Source: an uncultured Simplicispira sp. (lineage in GTDB: Bacteria > Pseudomonadota > Gammaproteobacteria > Burkholderiales > Burkholderiaceae_C). Taken from it: a DNA stretch of 5,116 nt. The notes below the pieces were generated by a model. It searched no databases. It was not told the origin of the DNA and saw only the letters and a list, made by a program, of their open reading frames with translations. The DNA lies in assembly GCA_903882725.1 (NCBI GenBank), contig CAIRYF010000282.1, forward strand, positions 1 through 5,116, written 5' to 3'. Of the stretch, positions 1 through 5,116 are shown piece after piece. Both the position numbers and the translations under genes were made by a program. Each line of letters begins with the position of its first letter. The stretch's first letter is position 1.

Positions 1-546
1 CGTGCCATGCGCGAAATCATCCTGCCGACTGTGCGTGGCATGGAAAAAGACGGCATTCCATTCACCGGCTTTTTGTACGCCGGTTTGATGATTGACCCCA
101 AGGGCCACATCAAAACGCTGGAATTCAACTGCCGCATGGGCGACCCCGAAACCCAACCGATTTTGATGCGCCTGAAAAGCGATTTTCTCGACCTGCTGGT
201 CGCTGGTGCCGACGGCAAGCTCGATAACATCGAGCTGCAATGGGACCGGCGCACCGCGCTAGGCGTGGTGATGGCCGCACACGGCTACCCCGAAAACCCG
301 CGCAAGGGCGACACCATCAGCGGCCTGCCCGCCGATACCAGTGACACCATGGTCTTTCATGCTGGCTCGGTGATGGGCGAAGACGGCCTGGTGCGCACCA
401 GCGGTGGGCGCGTGCTGTGCGTCACTGCGCTGGCCGAGAGCGTCAAGCTGGCGCAGCAACGCGTGTACGACGTGGCGCGCGGCATTTATTTTGATGGTGC
501 CCAATACCGCCGCGACATTGGCTACCGCGCTGTCAAAAATATCTAA
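1..546 (+). CDS. purD: Phosphoribosylamine-glycine ligase (GARS), C-terminal part, 5' end outside window
   Basis: This enzyme joins glycine to 5-phosphoribosylamine using ATP, the second step of de novo purine synthesis, in the cytosol. The reading frame is open from the first base, so the gene starts upstream; 181 residues are visible, about the last 40% of a family protein of roughly 425 residues. Seen directly: the end of the ATP-grasp domain with [10 protein letters not shown] and the metal/ATP-binding block [13 protein letters not shown] (about visible residues 41-53), then the PurD C-terminal domain with [15 protein letters not shown] and [11 protein letters not shown], ending in DIGYRA. 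These match E. coli PurD almost motif for motif as I recall it. The ATG at position 7 is an internal methionine, not the start. hemF follows 23 bases downstream on the same strand, close enough for co-transcription. No frameshift or missing key residue is seen. Identification is very secure. Confidence 0.97.
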   Translation, partial: RAMREIILPTVRGMEKDGIPFTGFLYAGLMIDPKGHIKTLEFNCRMGDPETQPILMRLKSDFLDLLVAGADGKLDNIELQWDRRTALGVVMAAHGYPENPRKGDTISGLPADTSDTMVFHAGSVMGEDGLVRTSGGRVLCVTALAESVKLAQQRVYDVARGIYFDGAQYRRDIGYRAVKNI

Positions 547-569
547 ATACTTCAAAGAGCCAAAGCAGC

Positions 570-1553
570 ATGAGCCAGCAATTGAATACCCAAAGCACCG
601 TAACCCAAGTGCGTGGCTATTTGGTCGGCTTGCAGGCACGCATCATCGGCGCGCTGGAAGCGATCGAAGCGCAAGCAGCGGCAAAAGAGGGTGAGATAGA
701 TGCAGATACGCCCACCCAAGCTGTGCGCGCCTTGGTCGATCCGTGGCGCAAAGAGCCGGGCACACCGCTGCAAGGCGACGGCAGCACGCAAATCATCGAA
801 GGCGGGCGCGTGTTTGAGCGCGCTGGCTGTGGTTTTTCGCACGTGCGCGGGCCGCAACTGCCGCCATCGGCGACGCAGCACCGCCCTGAACTGGCCGGTG
901 CGCCGTTCGAGGCCATGGGCGTGTCGCTGGTGTTTCACCCACGCAACCCGTATGCGCCCACCGTACACATGAACGTGCGCATGATCGCCGCTGGCCACCC
1001 CGGCCAAGAGCTGGTGTGCTGGTTTGGCGGCGGCATGGATTTGACGCCGTATTACGGCTTTGATGAAGACGTGCAGCACTTTCACCGCAGCTGCCGTGAC
1101 GCGCTAGCGCCGTTTGGCGATGACAAATACCCACGCTTTAAGCAGTGGTGCGACGAATACTTTTATCTCAAGCACCGCAACGAGCAGCGCGGCATTGGCG
1201 GCGTGTTTTTTGATGATTTCGCCGAGCTGGGATTTGCGCAAGGCCTGGCGATGACGCAATCGGTCGGCGATGCCTTTTTGGGCGCTTATTTGCCCATCTT
1301 GGAGCGCCGCCAAAGCATGGCCTATGGCGAGCGCGAGCGCAACTTTCAGTTGTACCGGCGCGGTCGCTACGTTGAGTTCAACTTAGTGTGGGATCGGGGC
1401 ACGCACTTTGGCTTGCAATCGGGCGGTCGTACTGAGTCCATCTTGCTGTCGATGCCGCCATTGGCCAGCTGGGCCTACCAGCGCACGCCAGCCAAAGGCA
1501 CGCCCGAGGCCACTTTGACCGAGCGCTACTTGCAGCGGCGCGATTGGGTCTAA
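570..1553 (+). CDS. hemF: Oxygen-dependent coproporphyrinogen III oxidase (aerobic)
   Basis: This cytosolic enzyme oxidatively decarboxylates two propionate side chains of coproporphyrinogen III to vinyl groups, giving protoporphyrinogen IX in heme synthesis, with O2 as oxidant. The 327-residue product matches E. coli HemF along nearly its whole length: HRPELAG (104-110), [14 protein letters not shown] (123-128), [14 protein letters not shown] (151-164), [21 protein letters not shown] (191-211), [29 protein letters not shown] and terminal RDWV. The histidines that correspond to the conserved set (E. coli H96, H106, H145, H175 by my alignment) are H123, H133, H172 and H202. It is about 28 residues longer than the E. 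coli protein; most of the extra lies between residues 33 and 75. The ATG at 570 is chosen because homology begins at [12 protein letters not shown] (11-22); the ribosome-binding site is weak. The gene implies oxygen-using heme synthesis and shows no lesions. Confidence 0.98.
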   Translation: MSQQLNTQSTVTQVRGYLVGLQARIIGALEAIEAQAAAKEGEIDADTPTQAVRALVDPWRKEPGTPLQGDGSTQIIEGGRVFERAGCGFSHVRGPQLPPSATQHRPELAGAPFEAMGVSLVFHPRNPYAPTVHMNVRMIAAGHPGQELVCWFGGGMDLTPYYGFDEDVQHFHRSCRDALAPFGDDKYPRFKQWCDEYFYLKHRNEQRGIGGVFFDDFAELGFAQGLAMTQSVGDAFLGAYLPILERRQSMAYGERERNFQLYRRGRYVEFNLVWDRGTHFGLQSGGRTESILLSMPPLASWAYQRTPAKGTPEATLTERYLQRRDWV

Positions 1554-1685
1554 ATCCAGAGCCGCAACCCCAGCGGCAACCCCAGCACGCGCTTTATGCC
1601 GCACGGCTCGTACAACGTGCAACTGTTCAAGCAGCTCAGTGCCGCCATAGCCCTGAAAATATGCCAACAAACTCCTGGCCGCTAA
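1554..1685 (+). pseudogene. Possible gene remnant, in frame with hemF after its stop
   Basis: The 43 codons that follow the hemF TAA stay open in the same frame up to a TAA at 1683-1685. The first 30 or so use GC-rich codons like the neighbouring genes and encode a plausible protein-like sequence including STRFMPHGSYNVQLFKQLS. I do not recognise the family. HemF proteins normally end at RDWV, exactly where the stop lies, so this is unlikely to be a truncated HemF tail. It could be the 3' end of a former gene whose front was deleted, or chance. Coding character fades after about 1650. The call is tentative. Confidence 0.25.
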
Positions 1686-1735
1686 AAGCTATAATTTCAA
1701 TAGCTAAAAGCGCACGTCCCTTGTGCGCTAGCGCC
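1681..1735. repeat. Intergenic AT-rich element with inverted repeats, copy 1
   Basis: This stretch holds nested symmetry. GCTAAAAGC occurs at 1681-1689 and again at 1703-1711. AGCTAT (1687-1692) and ATAGCT (1700-1705) form a 6-base inverted repeat around 7 bases. AGCGCAC (1709-1715) and GTGCGCT (1723-1729) form a 7-base inverted repeat around 7 bases. GCGCTAGCGC (1725-1734) is a perfect palindrome overlapping the second stem. The core at 1700-1716 matches 16 of 17 bases at 3132-3148. From memory, elements of this kind are frequent between genes in Comamonadaceae. No run of T follows the stem, so it is not a classical intrinsic terminator. It contains a TATAAT (1690-1695), but I see no -35 partner. 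Confidence 0.6.
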
Positions 1736-1869
1736 CTAAAACACTTGTATTTCTGTGAGCGCCTGCACGCAGCACCTATCGCCCTCCTACGGCGCGATAC
1801 ACCTTATGGCCTCTCATACCCGGTGTTGCACGCTATATTGACTCCTATTACCTCCCACACCACTGCCTG

Positions 1870-2607
1870 ATGACCACCACCCCCAAATCGGAATCCGCCG
1901 CCAAAAAAGACGTCACCAAACTCCAGCGCGCCATCGTCGATGGCCTGGAAGACATCAAAGCCCAAGACATCCAAGTCTTTGACACCGAGCACCTTTCGCC
2001 GCTGTTTGAGCGCGTCATCGTCGCCTCGGGCACGTCCAACCGCCAAACCAAAGCCATCGCCGCCAGCGTGCGCGACAAAGTGCGCGAAGCCGGCTTTCCC
2101 AAGCCGCGCATGGAAGGCGAAGAAAACGGCGAATGGATCATCGTTGACTGCGGCGCTGCTGTGGCGCACATCATGCAGCCGACCATTCGCCAGTACTACC
2201 GCTTGGAAGAGCTGTGGGGCGACACGCCAGTGCGCATGAAAATTGGCGCGCCCAAGCCCGCCGCACCTGCCGCTGCCAAAGTGCCAGTAAAAACCGCCGC
2301 CCGCCGCGCCGCCAAGGCCGAGGCCGAAGCCGCCACCACCTCGGATACGCCAGTCGCTAAAAAGCCCGCCGCCAAAAAGACGACTGCGCGCAAAACCAGC
2401 AGCAGCGCCACGCCAGCAAAACCTGCGGCTAAAACGGCTGCCAAGACTGCCGCCAAAGCGCCAGCCAAAACCGCTGTAAAAACGCCGATCAAAACCGTCG
2501 TCGTCAAGCCGCGTGCTGAAAAAGTGCCGGCCAAAAAAGCGGGCGCCAAAACCGCTGCTGCCAAAACCGCCGCGCGCAAAACCGCTGCGCCGCGCAAAGC
2601 CTCTTAA
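1870..2607 (+). CDS. rsfS: Ribosome silencing factor with long Lys/Ala-rich C-terminal tail
   Basis: RsfS binds ribosomal protein uL14 on the large subunit and blocks joining of the subunits, lowering translation in starvation or stationary phase. Residues about 17-118 form the RsfS domain (formerly DUF143): LEDIKAQDIQVFD, VIVASGTSNRQTKAIA, EGEENGEWIIVDCG, VAHIMQPTIRQYYRLEELWG, all matching the E. coli protein of about 105 residues. Residues 126-245 are an added tail of mostly Ala, Lys, Thr and Pro with 24 Lys and only four acidic residues, resembling histone H1-like or AlgP-type tails and probably disordered and nucleic-acid binding (inference). The ATG at 1870 is the first ATG before the domain; it overlaps an upstream TGA (TGATG) and lacks a clear ribosome-binding site. 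rlmH follows after 12 bases, a widespread pairing. The domain call is secure; the tail's role is unknown. Confidence 0.95.
   Translation: MTTTPKSESAAKKDVTKLQRAIVDGLEDIKAQDIQVFDTEHLSPLFERVIVASGTSNRQTKAIAASVRDKVREAGFPKPRMEGEENGEWIIVDCGAAVAHIMQPTIRQYYRLEELWGDTPVRMKIGAPKPAAPAAAKVPVKTAARRAAKAEAEAATTSDTPVAKKPAAKKTTARKTSSSATPAKPAAKTAAKTAAKAPAKTAVKTPIKTVVVKPRAEKVPAKKAGAKTAAAKTAARKTAAPRKAS
2245..2604 (+). repeat. Low-complexity coding repeat encoding the RsfS tail
   Basis: This part of rsfS is built from many imperfect copies of short units such as GCCAAAACCGC, giving repeated AAKTAA, AAKKP and ARKTA motifs. A single strand keeps lysine codons (mostly AAA, some AAG) spaced about every 4-5 residues. 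Such DNA can slip during replication, so tail length may vary between strains. Confidence 0.75.
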
Positions 2608-2619
2608 ACGGCGCTGGTT

Positions 2620-3087
2620 ATGCGTTTGTGGATCGTCGCCGTCGGCCAGCGCGTGCCGGACTGGGCGCAAACCGCCTACGACGACTACGCCAAGCGCTTT
2701 CCGCACGAAATCAAGGTCGAGCTTAAAGCCGTCAAAACCGAGCCGCGCGGCTCTAAAACCGTCGAGACGATTTACGCCGCCGAGCGCGAGCGTATCGAGG
2801 CGGCCATTCCGCGCGGCACGCGGGTGGTGGTGCTCGACGAGCGCGGCACCAGCTTGACCACCAAAGCGCTGGCCGAGCGGCTGCAAGGCTGGCAGCTCAG
2901 TGGCGACGACGTGGCGCTGGTGATTGGCGGGCCCGATGGCCTTGATCCGGCCTTTCGCCAGTCGGCGCACGAGCGCATTCGCCTGTCGGACTTGACCTTG
3001 CCGCACGCCATGGTGCGCGTGCTGCTCATTGAACAGCTGTACCGCGCCTGGTCGGTCAACGCGGGCCACCCGTACCATAGAGAATAG
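2620..3087 (+). CDS. rlmH: 23S rRNA (pseudouridine1915-N3)-methyltransferase
   Basis: RlmH is a small SPOUT-class methyltransferase that uses S-adenosylmethionine to methylate pseudouridine 1915 in helix 69 of 23S rRNA, acting on assembled 70S ribosomes as a homodimer. The product has 155 residues, the usual family length, and aligns end to end with E. coli Rlm[20 protein letters not shown] at the start, YAKRFP (23-28), VVVLDERG (69-76), the SAM-binding loop VIGGPDGL (101-108), [20 protein letters not shown] (125-144) and the invariant C-terminal HPYHRE (150-155). The start at 2620 fits the family N-terminus; no strong ribosome-binding site precedes it, so translation may be coupled to rsfS, whose stop is 12 bases upstream (inference). 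Both gene products act on the large ribosomal subunit. No anomalies are seen. Confidence 0.98.
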   Translation: MRLWIVAVGQRVPDWAQTAYDDYAKRFPHEIKVELKAVKTEPRGSKTVETIYAAERERIEAAIPRGTRVVVLDERGTSLTTKALAERLQGWQLSGDDVALVIGGPDGLDPAFRQSAHERIRLSDLTLPHAMVRVLLIEQLYRAWSVNAGHPYHRE

Positions 3088-3214
3088 AACGCAAATAAGA
3101 TGTGACGCGCTGGCGTGCTGCATCGTTTTTGATAGCTATAAGCGCACGCAGATCAAGGGCTTGAGCCGGTTTTTACCCTTATTTGCCTTTGCCGAAGCTA
3201 AAAACAGTTTGTCC
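3088..3214. repeat. Intergenic gap with AT-rich element, copy 2
   Basis: This 127-base gap between rlmH and maf has no gene. At 3131-3145 lies GATAGCTATAAGCGC, containing the perfect palindrome ATAGCTAT (3132-3139); bases 3132-3148 match copy 1 (1700-1716) at 16 of 17 positions. Downstream, AAGGG (3155-3159) and CCCTT (3176-3180) form a short inverted repeat around a T-rich loop. The two copies diverge after the shared core, so this is a family resemblance rather than a recent duplication. The element sits in the break between two gene pairs, where it could mark transcript ends, but no typical terminator is visible. Confidence 0.55.
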
Positions 3215-3826
3215 ATGCCACCATTCATCTACCTTGCCTCGCAAAGCCCACGGCGCAGCCAGTTGCTGGACCAATTGGGCGTGCGCCATGAAATTCTGGT
3301 GCCGGATGCGGGCGAAGCCCAAGCCGCCGAAGCGCTAGAAGCGCTGCTGCCGGGCGAGTCGCCCAGCGCCTATGTGCAGCGCGTCACCGGCCTGAAGCTG
3401 GACGCTGCCGTGCAGCGCCGCCTGCGCCGGAACTTGCCCGAAGCGCCAATTTTGTGCGCCGACACCACTGTGGCGCGCGGGCGGGTGATTTACGGCAAAC
3501 CGGTCGATGCGCCAGACGCTGCACGCCTGCTCACGCAGCTGTCGGGCCAGACGCACCGCGTGTTAACGGCGCTGGCGCTGCACGTGCCGGCTGCACGCCG
3601 GCTGACGGCCTTGTCGGTATCGCGCGTCACCTTTGCCCCCATGTCGCCAGCACAAATCGACGCTTACGTCGCCACTGGCGAGCCACTGGGCAAGGCCGGT
3701 GCTTACGGCATCCAAGGGCGCGCCGCCGCGCACATCCAGCGTATCAGCGGCAGCTATTCGGGCATCATGGGTCTGCCGGTGTACGAAACCGCGCAACTGC
3801 TGTGTGCTGGGGGTTTTGCTGTTTGA
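3215..3826 (+). CDS. maf: Maf-family nucleotide pyrophosphatase (likely dTTP/UTP type)
   Basis: Maf proteins hydrolyse non-canonical or surplus nucleoside triphosphates to monophosphates plus pyrophosphate, a house-cleaning role, and have been linked to septum inhibition. The 203-residue product is of normal length. It shows the N-terminal nucleotide-binding signature LASQSPRRSQLLDQLG (7-22), the CADTTV motif (81-86) with the probable catalytic Asp83, GKP (95-97), LSGQTHRV (109-116), EPLGKAGAYGIQGRAA (156-171) and GSYSGIMGLPVYET (179-192). The AGAYGIQG and GSYSxxxGLP blocks favour the YhdE-like subfamily (dTTP/UTP pyrophosphatase) over YceF (m7GTP), but I am not certain of the substrate. The frame is open back to 3029, yet family similarity begins at IYLASQS, so the ATG at 3215 is chosen; no good ribosome-binding site precedes it. 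rng follows after 58 bases, a frequent maf-rng pairing in proteobacteria. Confidence 0.94.
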   Translation: MPPFIYLASQSPRRSQLLDQLGVRHEILVPDAGEAQAAEALEALLPGESPSAYVQRVTGLKLDAAVQRRLRRNLPEAPILCADTTVARGRVIYGKPVDAPDAARLLTQLSGQTHRVLTALALHVPAARRLTALSVSRVTFAPMSPAQIDAYVATGEPLGKAGAYGIQGRAAAHIQRISGSYSGIMGLPVYETAQLLCAGGFAV

Positions 3827-3848
3827 CAGCGGCCTTTTTCCCGCTTTT

Positions 3849-3868
3849 TGCTTTCTGCTTTCTGCTTT
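3849..3868 (+). repeat. Short tandem repeat, TGCTTTC heptamer
   Basis: Between maf and rng the heptamer TGCTTTC occurs twice in tandem (3849-3855, 3856-3862) followed by a partial TGCTTT (3863-3868). The pyrimidine-rich tract just before the rng start at 3885 leaves no purine-rich ribosome-binding site. It is probably a slippage product; any effect on rng expression is speculative. Confidence 0.6.
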
Positions 3869-3884
3869 GACTGCCCATTCCTTC

Positions 3885-5116
3885 ATGCAACAAGACATCC
3901 TGATCAATTGGTCGCCCCAAGAAACCCGCGTGGCGGTGGTGGAAAACGGTGCGGTGCAAGAGCTGCACATTGAGCGCGCCTTAGAGCGCGGACTGGTCAG
4001 CAACGTCTACTTGGGCAAAGTGGTGCGCGTACTGCCGGGGATGCAATCGGCATTTATTGATATCGGCCTAGAGCGCGCTGCTTTTTTGCACGTCGCTGAC
4101 GTCTGGCAGCGCCAAGAAGGCGGTGAAGCGCCGATGTTTGCGCGCAAGGGCGAACCGCAGGTGCCGATTGAAAAACAGGTGTTTGAAGGCCAAGCGCTGA
4201 TGGTGCAGGTCATCAAAGACCCGATGGGCACCAAAGGTGCGCGCCTGTCAACACAGATCAGTATTGCCGGGCGCCTGCTGGTGTTTTTGCCGCAGGACGA
4301 CCATATTGGCATCTCACAAAAAATCCCCGCTGCCGAACGCGACGCCCTGCGCGCGCGCCTACAGGCGCTGGTGGGCAACAAAGAATCAGGCCACAGTGGC
4401 GGTGGCTGTGGCGGTGGGGGCGGCTTTATTTTGCGCACCAACGGCGAAGAATCGACCGACGCCGAGCTGGCCGAGGACATTGCCTATCTGCGCAAAACTT
4501 GGGCACGCACCAAAGAAGCCTCGCTCAAGCTGCCGCCGACCTCGCTGCTGCACCAAGACCTGAGCCTGCTGCAGCGCGTGCTGCGCGATTTCGTCGGCGA
4601 GCAAACCAGCAGCATCCGCATCGACTCGCACGAACAATTTGCCATGCTCAAGGCCTTTGGCTGCGAATTTATGCCAGCTGCCGAGGCACGCCTACAGCAC
4701 TACAAAGGCGAGCGGCCCATTTTTGACCTGTACTCGATCGATGAAGATATTGCCCGCGCGCTGGGCCGGCGCGTCGATTTAAAGTCGGGTGGCTACGTCA
4801 TCATTGACCAAACCGAGGCACTGACCACCGTGGACGTCAACACCGGCGGCTTTGTCGGCACGCGCAATTTTGACGAGACCATCTTCAAAACCAACCTCGA
4901 AGCTGCCGGCACGATTGCACGCCAGCTGCGCCTGCGCAACCTGGGCGGCATCATCATTGCCGACTTCATCGACATGGTGCAGCCCGAGCACCAGCAGGCG
5001 GTGCTGGTCGAGTTTCGCAAGCAGCTGGGACGCGACCGAGTGAAAACCACCTCGGGTGGATTCTCGCCGCTGGGTTTGGTGGAGATGACGCGCAAACGCA
5101 CGCGCGAATCGCTGGC
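3885..5116 (+). CDS. rng: Ribonuclease G, 3' end outside window
   Basis: RNase G is an endoribonuclease of the RNase E/G family that cuts single-stranded AU-rich RNA with a preference for 5'-monophosphate ends; it matures the 5' end of 16S rRNA and degrades some mRNAs. The frame runs 410 full codons to the window edge (E. coli RNase G has about 489). The N-terminus ILINWSPQETRVAVVENGAVQELHIER is of RNase G rather than RNase E type. Next come the S1 RNA-binding region (about 38-130; VYLGKVVRVLPGMQSAFIDIG), KDPMGTKGARLSTQIS, QRVLRDF, and the DNase I-like catalytic region with TTVDVNTG and IIADFIDM. Asp317, Asn319 and Asp360 correspond to the metal-binding D303, N305 and D346 of E. coli RNase E by my alignment. 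The zinc-link CPxC motif would lie beyond the window. Residues 172-180 are almost all glycine, replacing a short GG in E. coli. The start at 3885 fits the family N-terminus. Confidence 0.97.
   Translation, partial: MQQDILINWSPQETRVAVVENGAVQELHIERALERGLVSNVYLGKVVRVLPGMQSAFIDIGLERAAFLHVADVWQRQEGGEAPMFARKGEPQVPIEKQVFEGQALMVQVIKDPMGTKGARLSTQISIAGRLLVFLPQDDHIGISQKIPAAERDALRARLQALVGNKESGHSGGGCGGGGGFILRTNGEESTDAELAEDIAYLRKTWARTKEASLKLPPTSLLHQDLSLLQRVLRDFVGEQTSSIRIDSHEQFAMLKAFGCEFMPAAEARLQHYKGERPIFDLYSIDEDIARALGRRVDLKSGGYVIIDQTEALTTVDVNTGGFVGTRNFDETIFKTNLEAAGTIARQLRLRNLGGIIIADFIDMVQPEHQQAVLVEFRKQLGRDRVKTTSGGFSPLGLVEMTRKRTRESL

Larger units (their letters stand above)
1554..1869. other. 316-base intergenic region without a recognised gene
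   Basis: Between the hemF stop and the rsfS start no gene can be recognised on either strand. Its first part (1554-1682) reads without a stop in the hemF frame and looks protein-like. Its middle (about 1681-1735) is an AT-rich element with inverted repeats, described separately. The remainder (1736-1869) shows nothing clear apart from a TATATT at 1834-1839 without a convincing -35 partner. Another frame stays open from a TTG at 1544 to a TGA at 1868-1870 that overlaps the rsfS ATG (TGATG), but its predicted peptide resembles no family I know and has no start signal, so I do not call it a gene. In related bacteria nadD usually occupies this slot; no NadD motif such as GxFDPxHxGH is present. 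Confidence 0.7.

Noticed and set aside
552..1085. Minus-strand open frame of 177 codons opposite hemF
   Set aside because: Shadow of hemF; the plus strand has full-length family similarity.
1690..1695. Perfect TATAAT as a promoter -10 box
   Set aside because: It is part of the repeat element's inverted repeat and has no -35 partner or extended -10; chance is likely.
1709..1740. Intrinsic terminator after hemF
   Set aside because: The stem is followed by GCGCCCTAAAAC, not by a run of T; at most a processing structure.
1834..1839. TATATT as a -10 box for rsfS
   Set aside because: No acceptable -35 hexamer lies 16-18 bases upstream, so a promoter cannot be supported.
1544..1870. Open frame of 108 codons between hemF and rsfS
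   Set aside because: Starts at a TTG inside hemF with no ribosome-binding site, runs through the repeat element, and resembles no known family, including NadD.
1804..3123. Long open frame on the minus strand (439 codons) across rsfS and rlmH
   Set aside because: It is the mirror of two clearly identified plus-strand genes; its Gly/Phe-rich product is what the Lys/Ala-rich repeat gives on the other strand.
3029..3214. N-terminal extension of Maf from an ATG at 3029
   Set aside because: It would overlap the rlmH 3' end and translate the intergenic repeat; family similarity starts right after the ATG at 3215.

Overview
The window holds a compact, all-forward-strand block of housekeeping genes from a bacterium with a GC-rich genome. 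The gene order (purD, hemF, rsfS, rlmH, maf, rng) and protein sequences fit a beta-proteobacterium of the order Burkholderiales, most likely family Comamonadaceae. The family-level guess rests on gene order and on two intergenic copies of an AT-rich element containing ATAGCTA(T/A)AAGCGC, a type I recall as common between genes in that family. No mobile element, CRISPR array, tRNA or rRNA gene is visible.

Layout. Positions 1-546 are the 3' end of purD (purine synthesis). After 23 bases comes hemF (570-1553), oxygen-dependent coproporphyrinogen III oxidase of heme synthesis. Positions 1554-1869 are a 316-base stretch with no recognisable gene; it carries a short coding-like run directly after the hemF stop and the first copy of the intergenic element. 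rsfS (1870-2607), the ribosome silencing factor, carries a long lysine/alanine-rich tail. It is followed 12 bases later by rlmH (2620-3087), the 23S rRNA pseudouridine methyltransferase. A 127-base gap with the second copy of the element leads to maf (3215-3826), a nucleotide pyrophosphatase. After 58 bases comes rng (3885 to the window end), ribonuclease G, cut off by the window edge.

How the genes relate. rsfS, rlmH and rng all act on the ribosome or its RNA (subunit joining, 23S methylation, 16S 5' end maturation), and maf is a common neighbour of them in proteobacteria. purD and hemF are metabolic neighbours carried on the same strand.

Nothing here is clearly a new system. The points worth a second look are the absence of nadD from its usual place just before rsfS, the histone-H1-like tail on RsfS, a glycine-rich loop in RNase G, the coding-like remnant after hemF, and the pair of intergenic elements.
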